This document shows positions 1 through 12,185 of a stretch of DNA of 64,000 bases, one piece after another. How positions within the stretch are numbered: the stretch's first letter is position 1; each line of letters opens with the position of its first letter. The notes under the pieces are model-generated. The model had not been told where the DNA came from. It made no database searches and was given only the letters and a program-made list of their open reading frames with translations. The stretch is from Halichondria panicea (lineage: Eukaryota; Porifera; Demospongiae; Suberitida; Halichondriidae), in the NCBI RefSeq assembly GCF_963675165.1, contig NC_087377.1, forward strand, positions 8,945,122 to 9,009,121, in the 5' to 3' direction. The translations under genes and the position numbers were made by a program.

Positions 1-2020
1 GTCAGGTTTAACGATATCTGGGTCCTCGTATATTGCAACTGGTGGTTGTCTCATTTTAGTTTCAGTTTGCAAAGTTACCTTCTCAGACCTCCTCCACTTG
101 TTCACTGCCAGTACAATAAAGACACCAATGGAGATTGCTAGAGCCAGGGTCAGCAGGAAAGTCACGATTACGGATATAACAGTAGTTTCTGAAAAGCACA
201 TAATTAAATTAATATGACATTGTAATGTAAAATTACTTTACCTGCACATGATCTAGAACACCACCGTATGCCCATGTTGTTCCACTGACCGTCAACACAT
301 GTCACCACAGCTGCTCCAGATACTGAGGCAAAAGTTTCGGTACAGCTCAGAGTAGCAGTCGTGAGGTGAGACACGTTGCCGCTAGTGACTTCTCCGTCAA
401 GCTGGTAGGAAACACCATCTGCCAGGAAAGAAGGAAGGACACTTACAGCGCACCCAGCAATGTCAAGATTAGCATAAGTTCCGATTATAATCCCATTATG
501 CATCAGAGTTGCACGATAACACAGGTTAGTGGATGAAGCCACGGGTGCACAAGCCGACCTCGGCATCAGTTGTATGGTGGATGTGCTGAAATCTGATGGA
601 AGCAAGTCTCGACATACACCAGATCCTTCTTCAAACTGGATGACAAAGTTTTCACTTTGCTCAGAGACACAGGTTTGACCGAGAGAGAATGTGAGGCAAT
701 TCATTGTTTCCAGCGTACTCTCATCAACAATGAACGGGGTAACTATAACAGTGCATGTACATGCAAGATGGGTATCATATTATATAGAGGTTTTCATCAA
801 ATAAAGAGTTTACCAACAACTCTTTCAGATATTTCCGTGCTTGATCCAGCCGCATTCGTCACAGTCACAGTGAAAGTGTACACATCATTCTTCACTGTGT
901 CTGTGAGCTGGTAGGATGAATCAGGAACAAACACTGCATTGCCACTGAGACCCCCTTGCTGAAGAAGTAAAGGTTATAGTCGGTGTACCAATTTGGGGAG
1001 GAACTAACTGAACTGTTGGGTTATTGGTGCTCTGAACCTGTGATGTGTATATACGTGCATAATTGGACAGTTACGTAAGAGATCATTCGCTTACGCCTTC
1101 CATCGCACTCCATGATCCACTGATTGGCAGTGATGAATTGGAACAGTCAACGAATCCAGTGGGTTGAGTCAGTACAGGAGCTGAAAATTAGCTACTGTAT
1201 AAGAATACAAACTCTCAGATTGATGTTCTACTCACTTCTTATGTTAAACACCACAGGAACATCAACGCTCCTATTGTCCACTCCTGGACACACAGCACTG
1301 GTAGCCACCACACTGACAGTGTGAGACCCGGTGTAGCTTAATCCAGTCACATTGATGCTGTTGTCAGTGACAACCACTGAGCCACTACCTCCAACCATAC
1401 TGGCAGAAATAGTGAACTCTGTCCCTTACGAAGAAGTTGAATCGTCCGGTAGTTGAGTCGACCACTGAGTACTCCATACTGTCAACAGTTGGAGTGGAAG
1501 GCGGGCCTGTAGTGAGACAAAAAGGATATTGTACCATTTCGCTCATGCATGCATATATAGCAGATATACCGTATACCGTATAGCGGTATATTTCGAGGGT
1601 ATAAACTTTCGTGGAGTAGCAGCCTTTCTGCAGCATTGATGCATGCGATAAAATGTGTGGGTATAAATGTTCGCGGTACATGCTTAATCACTTAATCAGC
1701 GAAAATCGCAAACATTTATACCCTCGAAATATACACGCTCTACAGGGTAGTATCTCACCAATAACTTGTACAGTGAAGTTCCCAGCTTGAGGATCAGATG
1801 TAGAAGCACCAGCATAACAAGTCACCACTGCACCATTCAGTGACTGATCAGCTGATAACACAAGAATAGACATCCTTGTGGGTTGATTCATAGCACTGAC
1901 CATATTAATGGTGAACGTTCCACACAGGGCGTCGGATGGGTTGGTAGAGTGAGTAGCAGTAAGAGAAGATAGCTACAGTCCCATTAAATGTGTAGTTGTA
2001 AGTCGTTTCTACTAGAGACC
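1..2020 (-). pseudogene. Ig-like/FN3/sushi single-pass receptor, frameshifted or decayed, 3' end cut by window
   Basis: Six exons read on the minus strand: 2020-1759 (Ig-like), 1506-1236 (FN3), 1180-1095 and 1037-814 (FN3 split in two), 742-242 (cysteine-rich region ending in a sushi-like segment with CVDGQW and WCSRSC), and 188-1 (transmembrane helix, then a basic stop-transfer stretch and a tail with AIYEDPDIV). Acceptors such as ctatttcag, cactacag, ttttcag and donors gtgaga, gtaagc, gtaaac, gtaaag fit. Most junctions are phase 1, as in the plus-strand relatives. The reading frame shifts by one base inside three exons (near 1920-1960, near 1420 and near 950-965), while both sides of each break still encode recognisable domain sequence. 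The last two exons are intact. Either the gene is decaying or the assembly has small indels. The tail runs past base 1, and no signal-peptide exon was identified upstream of the Ig-like exon. Confidence 0.65.
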
Positions 2021-2099
2021 CTGAAATAGTCAAACAAGTGACAAATTAATTTATGGAATAAACTATGCCATAAATGATTGCAAAATAACCACTCACGGG

Positions 2100-2840
2100 G
2101 CAAACTCGATCAGCACAACTGTTATAGTAATTAAGTTCCACTCTCTCAACTCACTTGTATTTACACTAGTGTAACGACATCGGTTAGTGCAACGACATCG
2201 GTGCATCACAGAGACAGGTTAAAACTGAAGGTAAGCTGGGGTGAGGAATCTGGATGAAATATAGGGAAACTGAACCAGCGAACACCACAAAGAGTGTATA
2301 TACTCAATGGTTAAAGCTTATTACATTACCTATATTACCTATAGGTCCATAAGAGAAACACTTCACCCAACAGCAGTAGCCGGAGGTCCCACTGGAGTCA
2401 GAGGTGTAACTGTAGGTTGGATGCTGATACAGTAGGGGAAGCCAGCTGCATTGACCTGAGTGTGAGAGTAGCTGTAGTTGCTCTGTATGTTGTGTTGGAG
2501 TTAACAGTGGTTGTGAGGGACTCACTGGTTCCCAAAATCAGTCACGACATAGCCAGTGATGCAAGTTAGGTAGAGTGTATATAGACCTACTGTCGATCCG
2601 AGTCCATACAATCATTGAGTCCATGCATTTGATTGACTGTGACAGTTACTCCATTAACTGATACCTCGGTATACAAAAACTCAATACAAACTCAATATTA
2701 TAATCACACTTACCTGCATGTGAGATTTACTGCGAAGTTCACTAACTCCACAATATAGTGGAGGTGGTGTAAAGCTGTAGCTGTATCGACACAAGTCTAA
2801 ATCACCTACCATCACTGGTGATGATGATCCTGACACATCA
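2100..2840 (-). pseudogene. Relic of an FN3 receptor gene (duplication copy A)
   Basis: The minus strand holds an exon at about 2840-2714 with the family signature LDLCRYSYS and a good donor (cag/gtaagt). It is followed by an FN3-like exon at about 2680-2340 whose frame breaks at least twice; CITGYVVTD and SLTTTVNSNTT lie in different frames. A third fragment near 2260-2100 resembles the second half of another FN3 domain. The counterpart is 38276-39221, which is damaged differently. The relic sits directly upstream of the minus-strand receptor at 1-2020 and could be the remains of its 5' part or of a separate family member. No continuous open frame links the pieces. Confidence 0.6.
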
Positions 2841-2874
2841 CTGTAAAATGTTCACCAACAATTACCCTTGTCCC

Positions 2875-3350
2875 ATGGCTCACCATTCATTTTTGGCTGT
2901 AGTGCTAGTGATCACCATTGCATGCATCAATTGATTGCCTGGGCCCAGCCAGGCATATAATAATTACTATTGATGACATCATAAACAATAGACCTAATTG
3001 CAGGAACAAGAGCACATGGTACATTATATATCTACAGGTGTGAGTTTATACATTTATTAAAGTTGCTTGAGTTTATATAGTTAGACACCTAGACTACTGC
3101 TGCCAGGAGCCTGTTCTTGGAAATTGGAGCACCCTTCAGTATATTCCAGTTGAATGCATAGAACGTGTTCAAGGAGCACCAAGCAGAGCTTTCTTTGTAG
3201 GTACAGTTGCGATTTTTCTTATATTATTTATAAGTGTTGTTTTGTCAATCCTCTCTAGAATATTACTGGTGGCCAGCCATCTGGATCATGGTTGTGCATG
3301 GAAGTGGAACTTGTTCCAGTGTACGTGTGTCTCCTTCCTGCAAATGAAGA
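2875..3350 (+). pseudogene. Small secreted cysteine-containing protein, copy A (broken first exon)
   Basis: The start codon at 2875 opens a hydrophobic leader (MAHHSFLAVVLVITIA) that stops after 20 codons. Two downstream pieces remain open in one frame: about 3093-3196, containing YCCQEPVLGNWSTLQ, and 3259-3349, containing NITGGQPSGSWLC. They are joined by a plausible intron (ttt/gtaggt to ctctctag). The donor after the last piece reads gataagt here but ggtaagt in copy B, so it has lost the GT. The copy-B partner at 39272-39744 keeps the leader but breaks the second exon. No family recognised. Confidence 0.35.
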
Positions 3351-3369
3351 TAAGTTTTGTAATACTAAT

Positions 3370-3740
3370 TAATGTAATTACAGCGCCACCATAATTTAAG
3401 CGCCACGTCAGCATCAGTATAATTTTTGAGGCCTTAAAAGAAGCGCCTACCGTTGCTGTAATTCTGCATCTATGACTTCCTTACACTTTGAGCAGTTGTC
3501 CGACCCATAGCTATATAGAGTCAATAAATGTTGTTCAGGAGTCAGCTCTCAACGGTACAGCTAGCTAGCAAGTGAAACTAAGCTAAACCACGCCCATTTT
3601 CTCTAAAATGTCTATACTGGTTGTAGAACATAAGCGCAACCGTAATTTAGGCGCATTGCAGCTGAACATAATATTGGTGTTCTAAAAGATGTGCCGCTTA
3701 GAAATGGTTTTTCTGCCACTGTAATTACATCAATTACGGT
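3370..3740. mobile_element. TIR element with repeated GCGCC motifs (copy A)
   Basis: The stretch begins gtaattacagcgccacca and ends with tgccactgtaattac, an inverted pair. Inside are several short direct and inverted gcgccac / aggcgc motifs. The same unit is in copy B at about 39774-40133, and related gcgcc-bearing segments occur at 14440-14700 and 51640-51970. There is no coding frame, so it looks like a non-autonomous DNA element. Confidence 0.5.
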
Positions 3741-4337
3741 ATCTGGTAGTTCATAAAATCAATGCAAGGATGTAGTCGTGATGGGCAAGCCTCCTATGAA
3801 GGTGCCGTGTGAAGGCATGTCTGTCTTCATTTGTATACAGGAGAAAATATAATATGCCTATCTTCCTTTGTGGATCAACATTACCCAAGTCTTGCCATAT
3901 AGAAAGAGACCTTTCAAATGATGTGCATAGTGCATAAAGTGCAGTATTTTCTAAACTGACCTTTACCAATATGCAGTGAGTACATGGTTGTATTACAAGA
4001 GTTTGTACTGTGTGGGCAGATCAAAGGGAATGCGGAAATACAACACGTAATGTATTGACGCCATCGTGCGTCAGTACCGTGCAATATGAGCCATAAATGT
4101 AGTGAACATTATTACCCTATGCAGGGGTAGAGCGATTGGTTTGTGTGTGTGTGGACACGAAAATTAGCTGTTTGAGCGATTACAAGTTCACTTTCGAAAC
4201 AAGTACAAAGAGCATTGAAAAGTTCTGTCCAACTACTGTCTACTTCCTTATTTTCTCTGGAGAGAAAGTTCTCTCTGAGGAGATTCGTGTATAATAGTGA
4301 TTCCTTTAAATGCTTCATCCATTAGACCACACAAATT

Positions 4338-4460
4338 GGGGCTGTATGATATTTTTCTATGTATTCTACAGCTGTTGACCAATGAGAGCATGCCTGGGGC
4401 TGTATGATATTTTTCTTTGTATCTGCCCCACTATCCTACAGCTGTTGACCAATGAGATCA
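4338..4460. repeat. Two-unit tandem repeat
   Basis: The phrase ggggctgtatgatattttt followed by ctacagctgttgaccaatg occurs twice, starting at about 4338 and 4395, with an extra short insertion in the second unit. Confidence 0.6.
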
Positions 4461-4647
4461 ATGATTAGTTGGGGCGAGCGTAGCGAGCCTTAACTTAGTG
4501 ACGACGGTAGGAAATTTCTCTGTATGTATGTATGTAATGGTACGTTGGTACGGCCTGATAGCTGGTTTTTACACACCCGATCCTTACCAATTTCGTGTAT
4601 TCCTATTGTATTTTGCACAACTAGAGGCATAAGAAAAAGTTGCATAA

Positions 4648-4830
4648 AATGAATCCTGACAACGAACGCAAACAAGAAAGGCTTCGAATAAGGAGGGATC
4701 GAGAGAGACAAGCAAGAGCCCAAGAAACAGCTGAAGAGAAAGAAGTCAGGCTAGCCAAACGTAAACAACAAAGGCTTTGAAGACAGAGTGACCAAGAAAG
4801 ACAAGCAAGTGCTAACACGCTAGCCCCATG
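4648..4830 (+). pseudogene. N-terminal fragment of an Arg/Glu-rich repeat protein, Helitron-type
   Basis: An ATG at 4648 opens a frame of about 43 codons made almost only of Arg, Lys, Glu and Gln (RRDRERQARAQETAEEKE). It hits TGA after KRKQQRL, and the same pattern resumes after the stop (QERQASAN). Degenerate repeats of the form RRxRERxRRAxETxEExExRLxxRR are typical of the N-terminal part of some Helitron-encoded and PIF1-helicase-like proteins in animals and fungi; this link is from general knowledge and not from a search. No Rep or helicase domain follows, so it is a truncated remnant. Confidence 0.4.
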
Positions 4831-5467
4831 ACACCTTGTGTCACCCTAGTATATTAAAGTGTGGTATAAGTTTAGTTCTACTACATGTAGGAGTGCAGGG
4901 GTAGGAACTCTTATTTATGCCTGGTACGCTAGACAGGTATAGAGAGGTAAGCTGCCATAATAATTATGACGCTTTTATCATAGAGTATACTATACAACTC
5001 AGGGAATTTGTTGCTGGCTATAGTAGCTGGAGTTTTGCAAGTAGAGATTGTTTGTTGTAACCAACCTCTGGATAACGGTATATACTGGTATTATGGGCGC
5101 ACGTGATCCGTTTCCCATCCCTCTTCTTGAATATCTATGCTTGTAGATGAGAAATATATGTTGCTTCTTATGTTCACTCACTTGATTATAAAACAAGACT
5201 GAAACACATCGGCTTAAAATGCAAGGCAGTTATTCAGAATATTCTTGGTCACTTTCCATTCTTAAACCTACACTTACAATGTCTAAGGACTCCACAATTG
5301 AGAGTAGTAGCTATTATTATGATGTGGCAGTGATGTGTGTATACAACCCTACACGTACATAGGGAGATGCCCTTAATTTATTAAGATAAATATTAGTTAT
5401 TAGGTATTGACTTCCTTTCAAGCTAGCTAGCTAGCTGTGAAGCTGTGACCAGAGTTGTGACTAAATA
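4831..5467. other. Non-coding leader region with the inverted segment of the duplication
   Basis: No gene is seen. About 5150-5350 matches the reverse complement of 40165-40345, so this piece is inverted between the two duplication copies. From about 5357 the match to copy B is direct again. The last 50 bases before the receptor start, including an (agct)n run, are nearly identical to those before the copy-B start at 41991 and are the likely 5' leader. Confidence 0.6.
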
Positions 5468-8400
5468 ATGGACACAAGATTTGTTTTATTTTTAGTTGCG
5501 CTCTTAAGCTGGACATCAGGTAAAAGTCTTATTTGAAGATTGAGCTCTCAGTGCATATATCTATAATTCCCTTCTTGCTAGATCAAAACGCTTTACTGTG
5601 CTAGTTTTGCTGGTTTTTAGTACTTAAAGTAGCATCCGCATGAGTATTTCTCCATGCACTCTTTAGCTCAGCAACTGGTACTGTTCTGTCCCGGTCCTGC
5701 AACTATCAGCTGTTCAACTGTAACACCAATCATTTGGGATGGGACGGCTTTTAATGGACAGTGTCCCCTCAATGGGATCTCTTTTCAAACTATTAACAAT
5801 GACAGTATTGGTGAATATTCCTCTTGTGGAGAACTGAATGTGACTATCACCAATGTGGTCACAACCATTGATGTTGGTAGCACTGTAGTGAATGTTGACT
5901 CATCACTGTCTTTCAGTGCCCAACCATCTCTCAGTGGATTAACTGTTGTCTGTAGAAGTGGGGCCAATGCTGCTGTGAACTCTACGCTATTGATTCCAGG
6001 TAGGTATGAGTTGGCTGATGATCAAACATGCTTGGCTGACTCCTATGTACCACCCTGCAGATCCTACTCAGGCTGTGTCTGTGAGCCAGGACTCTCTGAC
6101 AGCTGTGACAGTGAATTTAATGGGCGGAGAAAGTCGCTGTATATCACTGTACTTTGTGGAGATCACTCAGAATGGCAGCAGCGACTCACCCGTTATCATG
6201 AACAGTCCTTCTCCTTCCATCGGTGTGACTGAGTTGGACCTATGTAGAAACCGCTACTCTTTTGTCGGCTTTGTTCAAGCTCCCTCAGGCGTACAAGGGG
6301 GAAGAAGTACAGCACAAATGATAGGTAAGTATCTGAAGCCTAACCTCCTAGGGACTACTCATCACATAATTATAGCGAGTATATACAAATTTACCTGCAC
6401 AAACGAAACACAGTCTAATGCGCTAGGAGACAGTATTAAGTGTTGCTTGAGAATTTATGTGAACCCCGTTCTGTTGTTTGATGCTTTCTATTGTAGGTTT
6501 CCACATAATTACAAACAAAATAAAGGAAAAGGCAGGTGCATGCAATTCGCAATAGTTTAAAGACGCAACATACAGGCTTGTACAGTGTCATCTGTAAATA
6601 TTATCGATCGAAACCTAGGGGCTGTTGAGATATAAGTAGTTTTCTTTTGCAGGTTTGGAAGCGGTTACAAATGTGAAAGCCAACACAACTACTTTGTCTT
6701 GGACACAGCCGGCAAACACTGCTTCAGATGGCTGTATCTCTGGCTATATCATCTCCTGGACTGAGGGAGAAGACACTACAATCAGTTCTAGCACTTCAGT
6801 TCTGGTGTCAAATCTAAACAACTTCCCTTTTTGTCAAAGTCAAACTCTAACATTGACACCCAATACACCATCTGGTCGTCTCCCTGTGGGTACCAGTTTA
6901 CAGAATGTGATATTTGAGCACCCAGGTACATAGTTTTGTGCCTCTAAAAGGTTTTAACTCGATCCTACATGTGTCTATACTTTACAGATTTTGCTGCTCC
7001 TGTAGTATCAGTCTTTTTCACTCTCCAGTCAGATAATGTGGTCATCAACATCAACTGGCAGGTAACAGGTTGTTTAACATTGCATCAAGAATTATTCAAT
7101 TCTACTTGTATATAGGATATCACTTTAGAGGCAGTTCCGTTGAGAATGTTTGGGTTCAGTAAGATTGGGGAGGGTGTGTGTAACCCTCAGTTTAGCGCAA
7201 CTGGTTCGTCGGTGACCCAGTCAGTACCAGGAGCTCAGTCTGGTGACAGGTACACTGTCTGTGTGGTGTTCATCAACAACGAGTGCATGAATCGTACAGA
7301 TGATACTATCAGAGGTGAGAGAAAGCTTTGTGTGCCTAATTTATCCATTTTGTATATCTCTACAGTTCCGGTGCAACTGCTCACCAATCCACTGCTATCT
7401 GTTGGTGATAGTTCTATCTCAATAGTGGTCACTGTATCTCCCTCTCCCCCCATGAGTCCTGACTCCCTATCCATACTCGCAACTATTGATCCCCCTCATG
7501 CTAATGCTGTGTTGGCAAACTACCCCACATCATCTCAGTACATGGTGATGTTCGATAGTCTGACCTCTGGAACAACGTACACTTACAACATAAGGGTGAT
7601 ACTCAGGAATGATTCTACCACCACTATTGGTCTGCCAGTGACTGGATCCTTCACTGTTCCAGGTAACTATACCTTCTACAGAAAATGTATGTGTCTGTTT
7701 ATTAAATCTGTATCTCTCCTCAGCATGTGGCACAGTTTGTGTAACCGTGGTTATTGTAGTGAGTGCAGTCCTGCTAGTGGTTGCTGTTTTTTGCCTAGCT
7801 GGAGGCTTCGGTGCTTACAAGTACAAAAACAGATTTAAAGGTACATGTAATGCAATGTGCTCAGAATTTTTTGTAACTAGCTTGATCAAGTTCATAAACC
7901 AATTTGCTCAAGTTCATAAACATGATCTTCCTGCATTTGCAAGATTGGTCAGTGAGATCGTTCAAATCCGAAAACACAGAGAAGCACAAACTTACGTAAG
8001 TGAAAGCCATAATTGTCTCGGTGTGCATTCTAGTGTGCGTGTGTGTTTGTGTGTGTGTCTGGCTGTGTATACTGTTACAGCTGCTCAGTGATAAATGAAG
8101 TGCAAGTAAGAGCTTCTAGTCAGTTTTCTTCGTGAATTTGCAAAATAATGCTTGTTCTCGAATTATGGCTAGTTGTGCTTACTTTGAAGGGCATTGCAGT
8201 CTCTTCAGACTCATGTGTAGCAAAATCTGTTGATATGACTTAGCTATTTAACTTAACATGTTAGCTCTGCACTAGAACGCTACCTATTGGTAGCTGCGAA
8301 AGAGCTGCAAAGCTCCACTGAATGCAACAGCCATTAATTATGGAATTTTAACTTTTTATAATCTTCATAGCAACAATCAGGATCGATCGTTTCCCACTAT

Positions 8401-9088
8401 CTTGTACCATTCCTGCCCTGCATGCAATAGCAAAAGTATTAGCATTATTGCAGCTAGCTTTCCACCATGGCATCAGCACCCGCGGTACTTTCATTTATTG
8501 TGCTTTTTTAAACTGATTGGAAGTAACCCAATTGTATACACATGTACAAAGATGCATGTACGTACACTCATTTCTAATACCATGGCAATTTTCTCATTCA
8601 GGTATTGCTCACCCCCTCCAACACCTGACTCCTTGTACGCTGACCCCAAATCCATTGAGCACCAGGCAGCCCCGGGCACTGAGGACCAGTACACCATTGT
8701 CGATAAAAACGGCAAGAAAAACACAAAACCAAAGCCAACTCCATCAGAAGCGGTGTATCAGGTATGTGTGAAGTACTTGTTGCATCATACACGTGTAGAT
8801 ACTCCAAGGTTTTCATAATGTAGGGTGCAAGTTAACTACCTTGTACATGTACCTTCTTACAGCTAGTGTCGCTTTGTGAACCTACTGCTTTGGTTATTAC
8901 TCCCTACTGCTATTTAGTACACACTACCAATCCCCACCCAGGACCCCTGCACAATTGAGCATAAGACCACTGCCTCTGGAGCCATCTATACCGTGGTGGA
9001 CAAGCTCAAGAGGTCCTCCAAGAAGGAAGGAGAGCCGGACGTGATTCCCCCAGCCAGCGAGGGGGTGAGTGGAGGAGGTCTTGTTTAG
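5468..9088 (+). CDS. Ig-like/FN3 single-pass receptor with tyrosine-motif tail (intact copy A)
   Basis: Eleven exons give a 655-aa frame: 5468-5519, 5667-5999, 6061-6324, 6653-6925, 6988-7061, 7116-7314, 7366-7662, 7724-7840, 7944-7995, 8602-8761, 8942-9088. All junctions are GT-AG, and the coding total is 1968 nt. Order: signal peptide (MDTRFVLFLVALLSWTS); Ig-like domain about 19-128 with several Cys; FN3-like modules about 129-216, 217-307, 308-398 and 399-497; a transmembrane helix in exon 8 (VVIVVSAVLLVVAVFCLAG); then a tail of about 120 residues. Nearly all ectodomain junctions are phase 1, the classic exon-shuffling pattern; the third FN3 is split by a phase-0 intron. The tail holds SLYADP, DQYTIVDK, AVYQDP and AIYTVVDK. 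A polyadenylation signal (9130-9135) lies 42 nt after the stop. A surface receptor or adhesion role is inferred from the architecture; the ligand is unknown. Confidence 0.8.
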
Positions 9089-9129
9089 TATATGCAGTTA
9101 CTATTTTGTGTAGTGTACGTATAGTGATC

Positions 9130-9135
9130 AATAAA
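9130..9135 (+). promoter_or_regulatory. Polyadenylation signal AATAAA for the copy-A receptor
   Basis: A canonical AATAAA lies 42 nt after the TAG at 9086-9088. It is kept at the matching place in copy B (45664-45669). It supports the end of the transcript here, although a strong donor (ggg/gtgagt at 9065) overlaps the last codons and could allow a longer spliced form. Confidence 0.55.
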
Positions 9136-9838
9136 AATGTCCCCATACCGTTTCCATAGTATGTACGTGCGTAGTATGTTAACAAGCGTACTGTTTTAGC
9201 AATAATTATTGTTACCGTACTGTTTACCGTACTGTTTTTTGCCTGCGGGAGTACGACGTTGCAACGTAGCCACGCCCTATCTAGTTGCAACAGATCGAGT
9301 CTCTCAGAGGAATCTACAGCTAGATCTACAGAATACATTATTGCAAAGACTATAAGCTCTGGCACTTCCAGTACTATTAGTCTCCAGAAGCTATAATATA
9401 ATATTATGTTAAAGATGCTAAAGAGTTTGGTACAAGGCTAAACAAAAGTCATACAAAAGAAATGATGAAGTTGGGCTTGTTGTTTAAAGACGTGCATGCG
9501 TAGCATTTTACAATGTGTTTTAATTAGACAGTACGAACGTACTATGCATGCATGTACTATGGAAACGTTACGGAAACTTTTATTCATCGCTACTATATAT
9601 ACCCTGAATGTGTAGGTGCCTACTAGGAAACATTGCCGCGTATTATACAGTTTTCATCCAGCCAGAAAAACATTTGCAATGCGAAGATTTATGGATCATA
9701 ATGATAATTGACCGGGCGAACTATAAGTATTGTTTAAATGTTACCACAGGCAGTCACATGCATGCTGGCTATAAGCTGATTGAATAGTATTCAGCGAAAA
9801 TTGGCTCTTCCTACAAAATGCAAGGCTTCCTGTTATAC

Positions 9839-10365
9839 TATGGATTGAAGAGTTAGAGGGATAAGAAACGAAGTGGTGCACGTCATGATTTTACATTGAA
9901 TCTGCAGTGGAGCCTTGAAAACTATCCGCCTTACGCCCTATGAACGAGGCTATTATGCCGGGTAACTCCCTCAAAATAAGAAAGTTGTGTTTCCTCGAGA
10001 CATCATCTCTTTCAGCAATTTATAACACGCCTACTCCATGAGCCACGTGTATAGTACTTGCTAATGACTGACCACACACACCCAGTAAAAAGAGACTTTC
10101 CAATAAGTTATGTTCCCAAGGCTGTTTTAGAGCTTTAATGGAACATGTAACGTGTAAGCATATGCTGGTTATGACTACTACAATAGGTATAGACCTTGAA
10201 ATATAAGTGAGTTGCATGGACTAAGCACAGTTACTTGTAGTTTATTATGCACTGGGTAGGTATAGAAATAGGTATTGTTGTGATGGCCTCGATTAAACCG
10301 CAGCGTAGCGCAGATGTATTCGAGAATACCAACCATTTCCTATCCCTCTAACTCTTCAATCTATG
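9839..10365. mobile_element. TIR element of the CATAGATTGAAGAG family, 527 bp (copy A)
   Basis: The ends are tatggattgaagagttaga and the inverted partner ctctaactcttcaatctatg. The element is flanked by the direct repeat gttatac (9832-9838 and 10366-10372). Related members lie at 30687-31150, 46384-46904, 58249-59004 and 63287-63311. No coding frame is recognised inside. Confidence 0.75.
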
Positions 10366-10372
10366 GTTATAC

Positions 10373-11775
10373 AGCATGCATGTGACTGCCTGAATATTTG
10401 TACTCAATATCTAATGACATGACATGGCGTTTGTTTTGACCACTGCCTAATGGATGAATGTTTGTGTGTTCCTGAGAGGATTCAGTAGCCCAAACATGCA
10501 GTGCGACTAGAGTATCTTGCTGTTGAACACAGCGCTTTTGTCTTGTTAGCAACACTACTGTGAATTGAGATACATGCACACGCATGGTTACCATTGAGTG
10601 AATTTCCCCTAGCTGTCCTTAATACAATTAACCTATTGTTATAATTATGTATTCTATTGTATAAATCCCATTCTTGTGTGTGTACATGTGTGTGTGTCTA
10701 ATGCCTTGGAGGTAGCGTTTGTGAATGTTGGCAATAGTAAGACGTTTTAGTGTTCGAATTCCATGGGGACCGTTAATGATGATAACATTGAAATACACGC
10801 AACAATTTAATTCATCCCAATGCTAGTCCTAGTTACTGAGAATGCCTTCAGTTTCAGTGATGTTTATTGTCATGTGAACAGCTTATCATAGAATGTACAG
10901 ATCCACCCCCTAATGTTGTGTGTACATGATTTAGATTTAGAGAACATGTTAAGACCTGCCTTCAAACATTTCTTTGATAGTGGTACCATTGTGAATTGCA
11001 GTTGTCATAACTGTAGCTTCTCGTCTTCATTTCATAAGAAAAGTGGTCATGCTCTCTGTTTTTGGTACAACAATGATATCTCTATTACATATAGATATAG
11101 TGAATAATTAATAGCGTATTAGGCCATACATTAAATCATTCACTCATCATTATATGATAACAACACACTTTACTAAAAGGTGACTAGTGTTTACTTGACA
11201 ACCACTAGCTTGCATGATGCTATGTGTAAAATATGTGCCTATAATAATATTATAGTAGTTGCAATTGGTCATGTATGAATTGTGCCATTGTTAATCATGA
11301 TCGAGTCAGCAGTTACTCACAAGTACCTTAACTTGTATCATACACAATGTGCATTGTATGCTATTCACATGTGCATTGTACAGTACAACCCTAACCCTTA
11401 TTTAAGTCAGCATTATTACAGCTGTGGTGATATCCCTCGCACGCATTCTTAATTATATGGTCATGAATCAGGTATATCTGGTGGCATATTTAGCGAGTCA
11501 CATCTGATTGTGGAGGTAGCTCCACTTATTCTACATGCCTCAATTTCCAGGACAACTCAGTATAGTATATAATGTTGCACCCAATTGCCAGCGGTACAAT
11601 AATGAACTTTGATAGTTTCATTGTTACAATATTCATGTACAGTACAGTGTAGATGCCAGTGTTGCAAATGGACATTCCTATATATGGTGTACTCTATACA
11701 GTCAGTTGTTTGTTGCTCATATTAACCTCACAGTGTAGGTTATACATTATTATACCTACATGCATACACATTTAG
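10373..11775. other. Non-coding, duplicated with about 46.9-48.58 kb
   Basis: No supported gene. A possible short exon at 11041-11107 (SGHALCFWYNN, then a stop) has a cag acceptor in copy B (before 47850) but taag in copy A. AT-rich simple motifs fill the rest. Confidence 0.4.
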
Positions 11776-11910
11776 AGTACATGTAAGCGTATTGAAGAAG
11801 CAACTAAACCTAACTCCAGCCAGCTTCCTCAGGAACTTTATTCAGAGGTGTTTGACGCATTACCAAAAGGGATGGCTCCTGAAGTTGTGAGGAATGGGAT
11901 GAAAAACTAA
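11776..11910 (+). CDS. Candidate 3'-terminal exon, possibly an alternative receptor tail (copy A)
   Basis: After a tttag acceptor, 44 codons stay open and end in TAA. They include STCKRIEEATKPNSS, QELYSEVFDALPKG and a basic end. Copy B has the same exon at 48578-48712 with a few amino-acid changes and no stop or frameshift. The phase-0 start would fit splicing from the donor at 9065 in the last receptor exon. No domain is recognised. It could equally belong to another gene or be chance. Confidence 0.3.
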   Translation, partial: STCKRIEEATKPNSSQLPQELYSEVFDALPKGMAPEVVRNGMKN

Positions 11911-12185
11911 CTGAATTTTATATATACAGTGATGTAGTTATAGCAACAGGTGCTCATTTTAACCTCATAGTGTAGTTAGCTTACACTATATCAATCCTTT
12001 AATCATACATTATTCATTATGTTTGTCGCTGTAAGAATCAATTTATTTTTATACAACAAGAGGAGCTACTGCACAAATCACATAATCATCATTACCTAAG
12101 TTAACTATAGAATATAGATATGGGTGAATACGGTGAGTCAGTCCTCGAGGTTAGTTCATGTCTTTCACTTCCCTTCTCTCCCCAG

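Noticed and set aside
11388..11402. ccctaaccctta, resembling telomeric repeats
   Set aside because: There is only about one and a half units, with no array.
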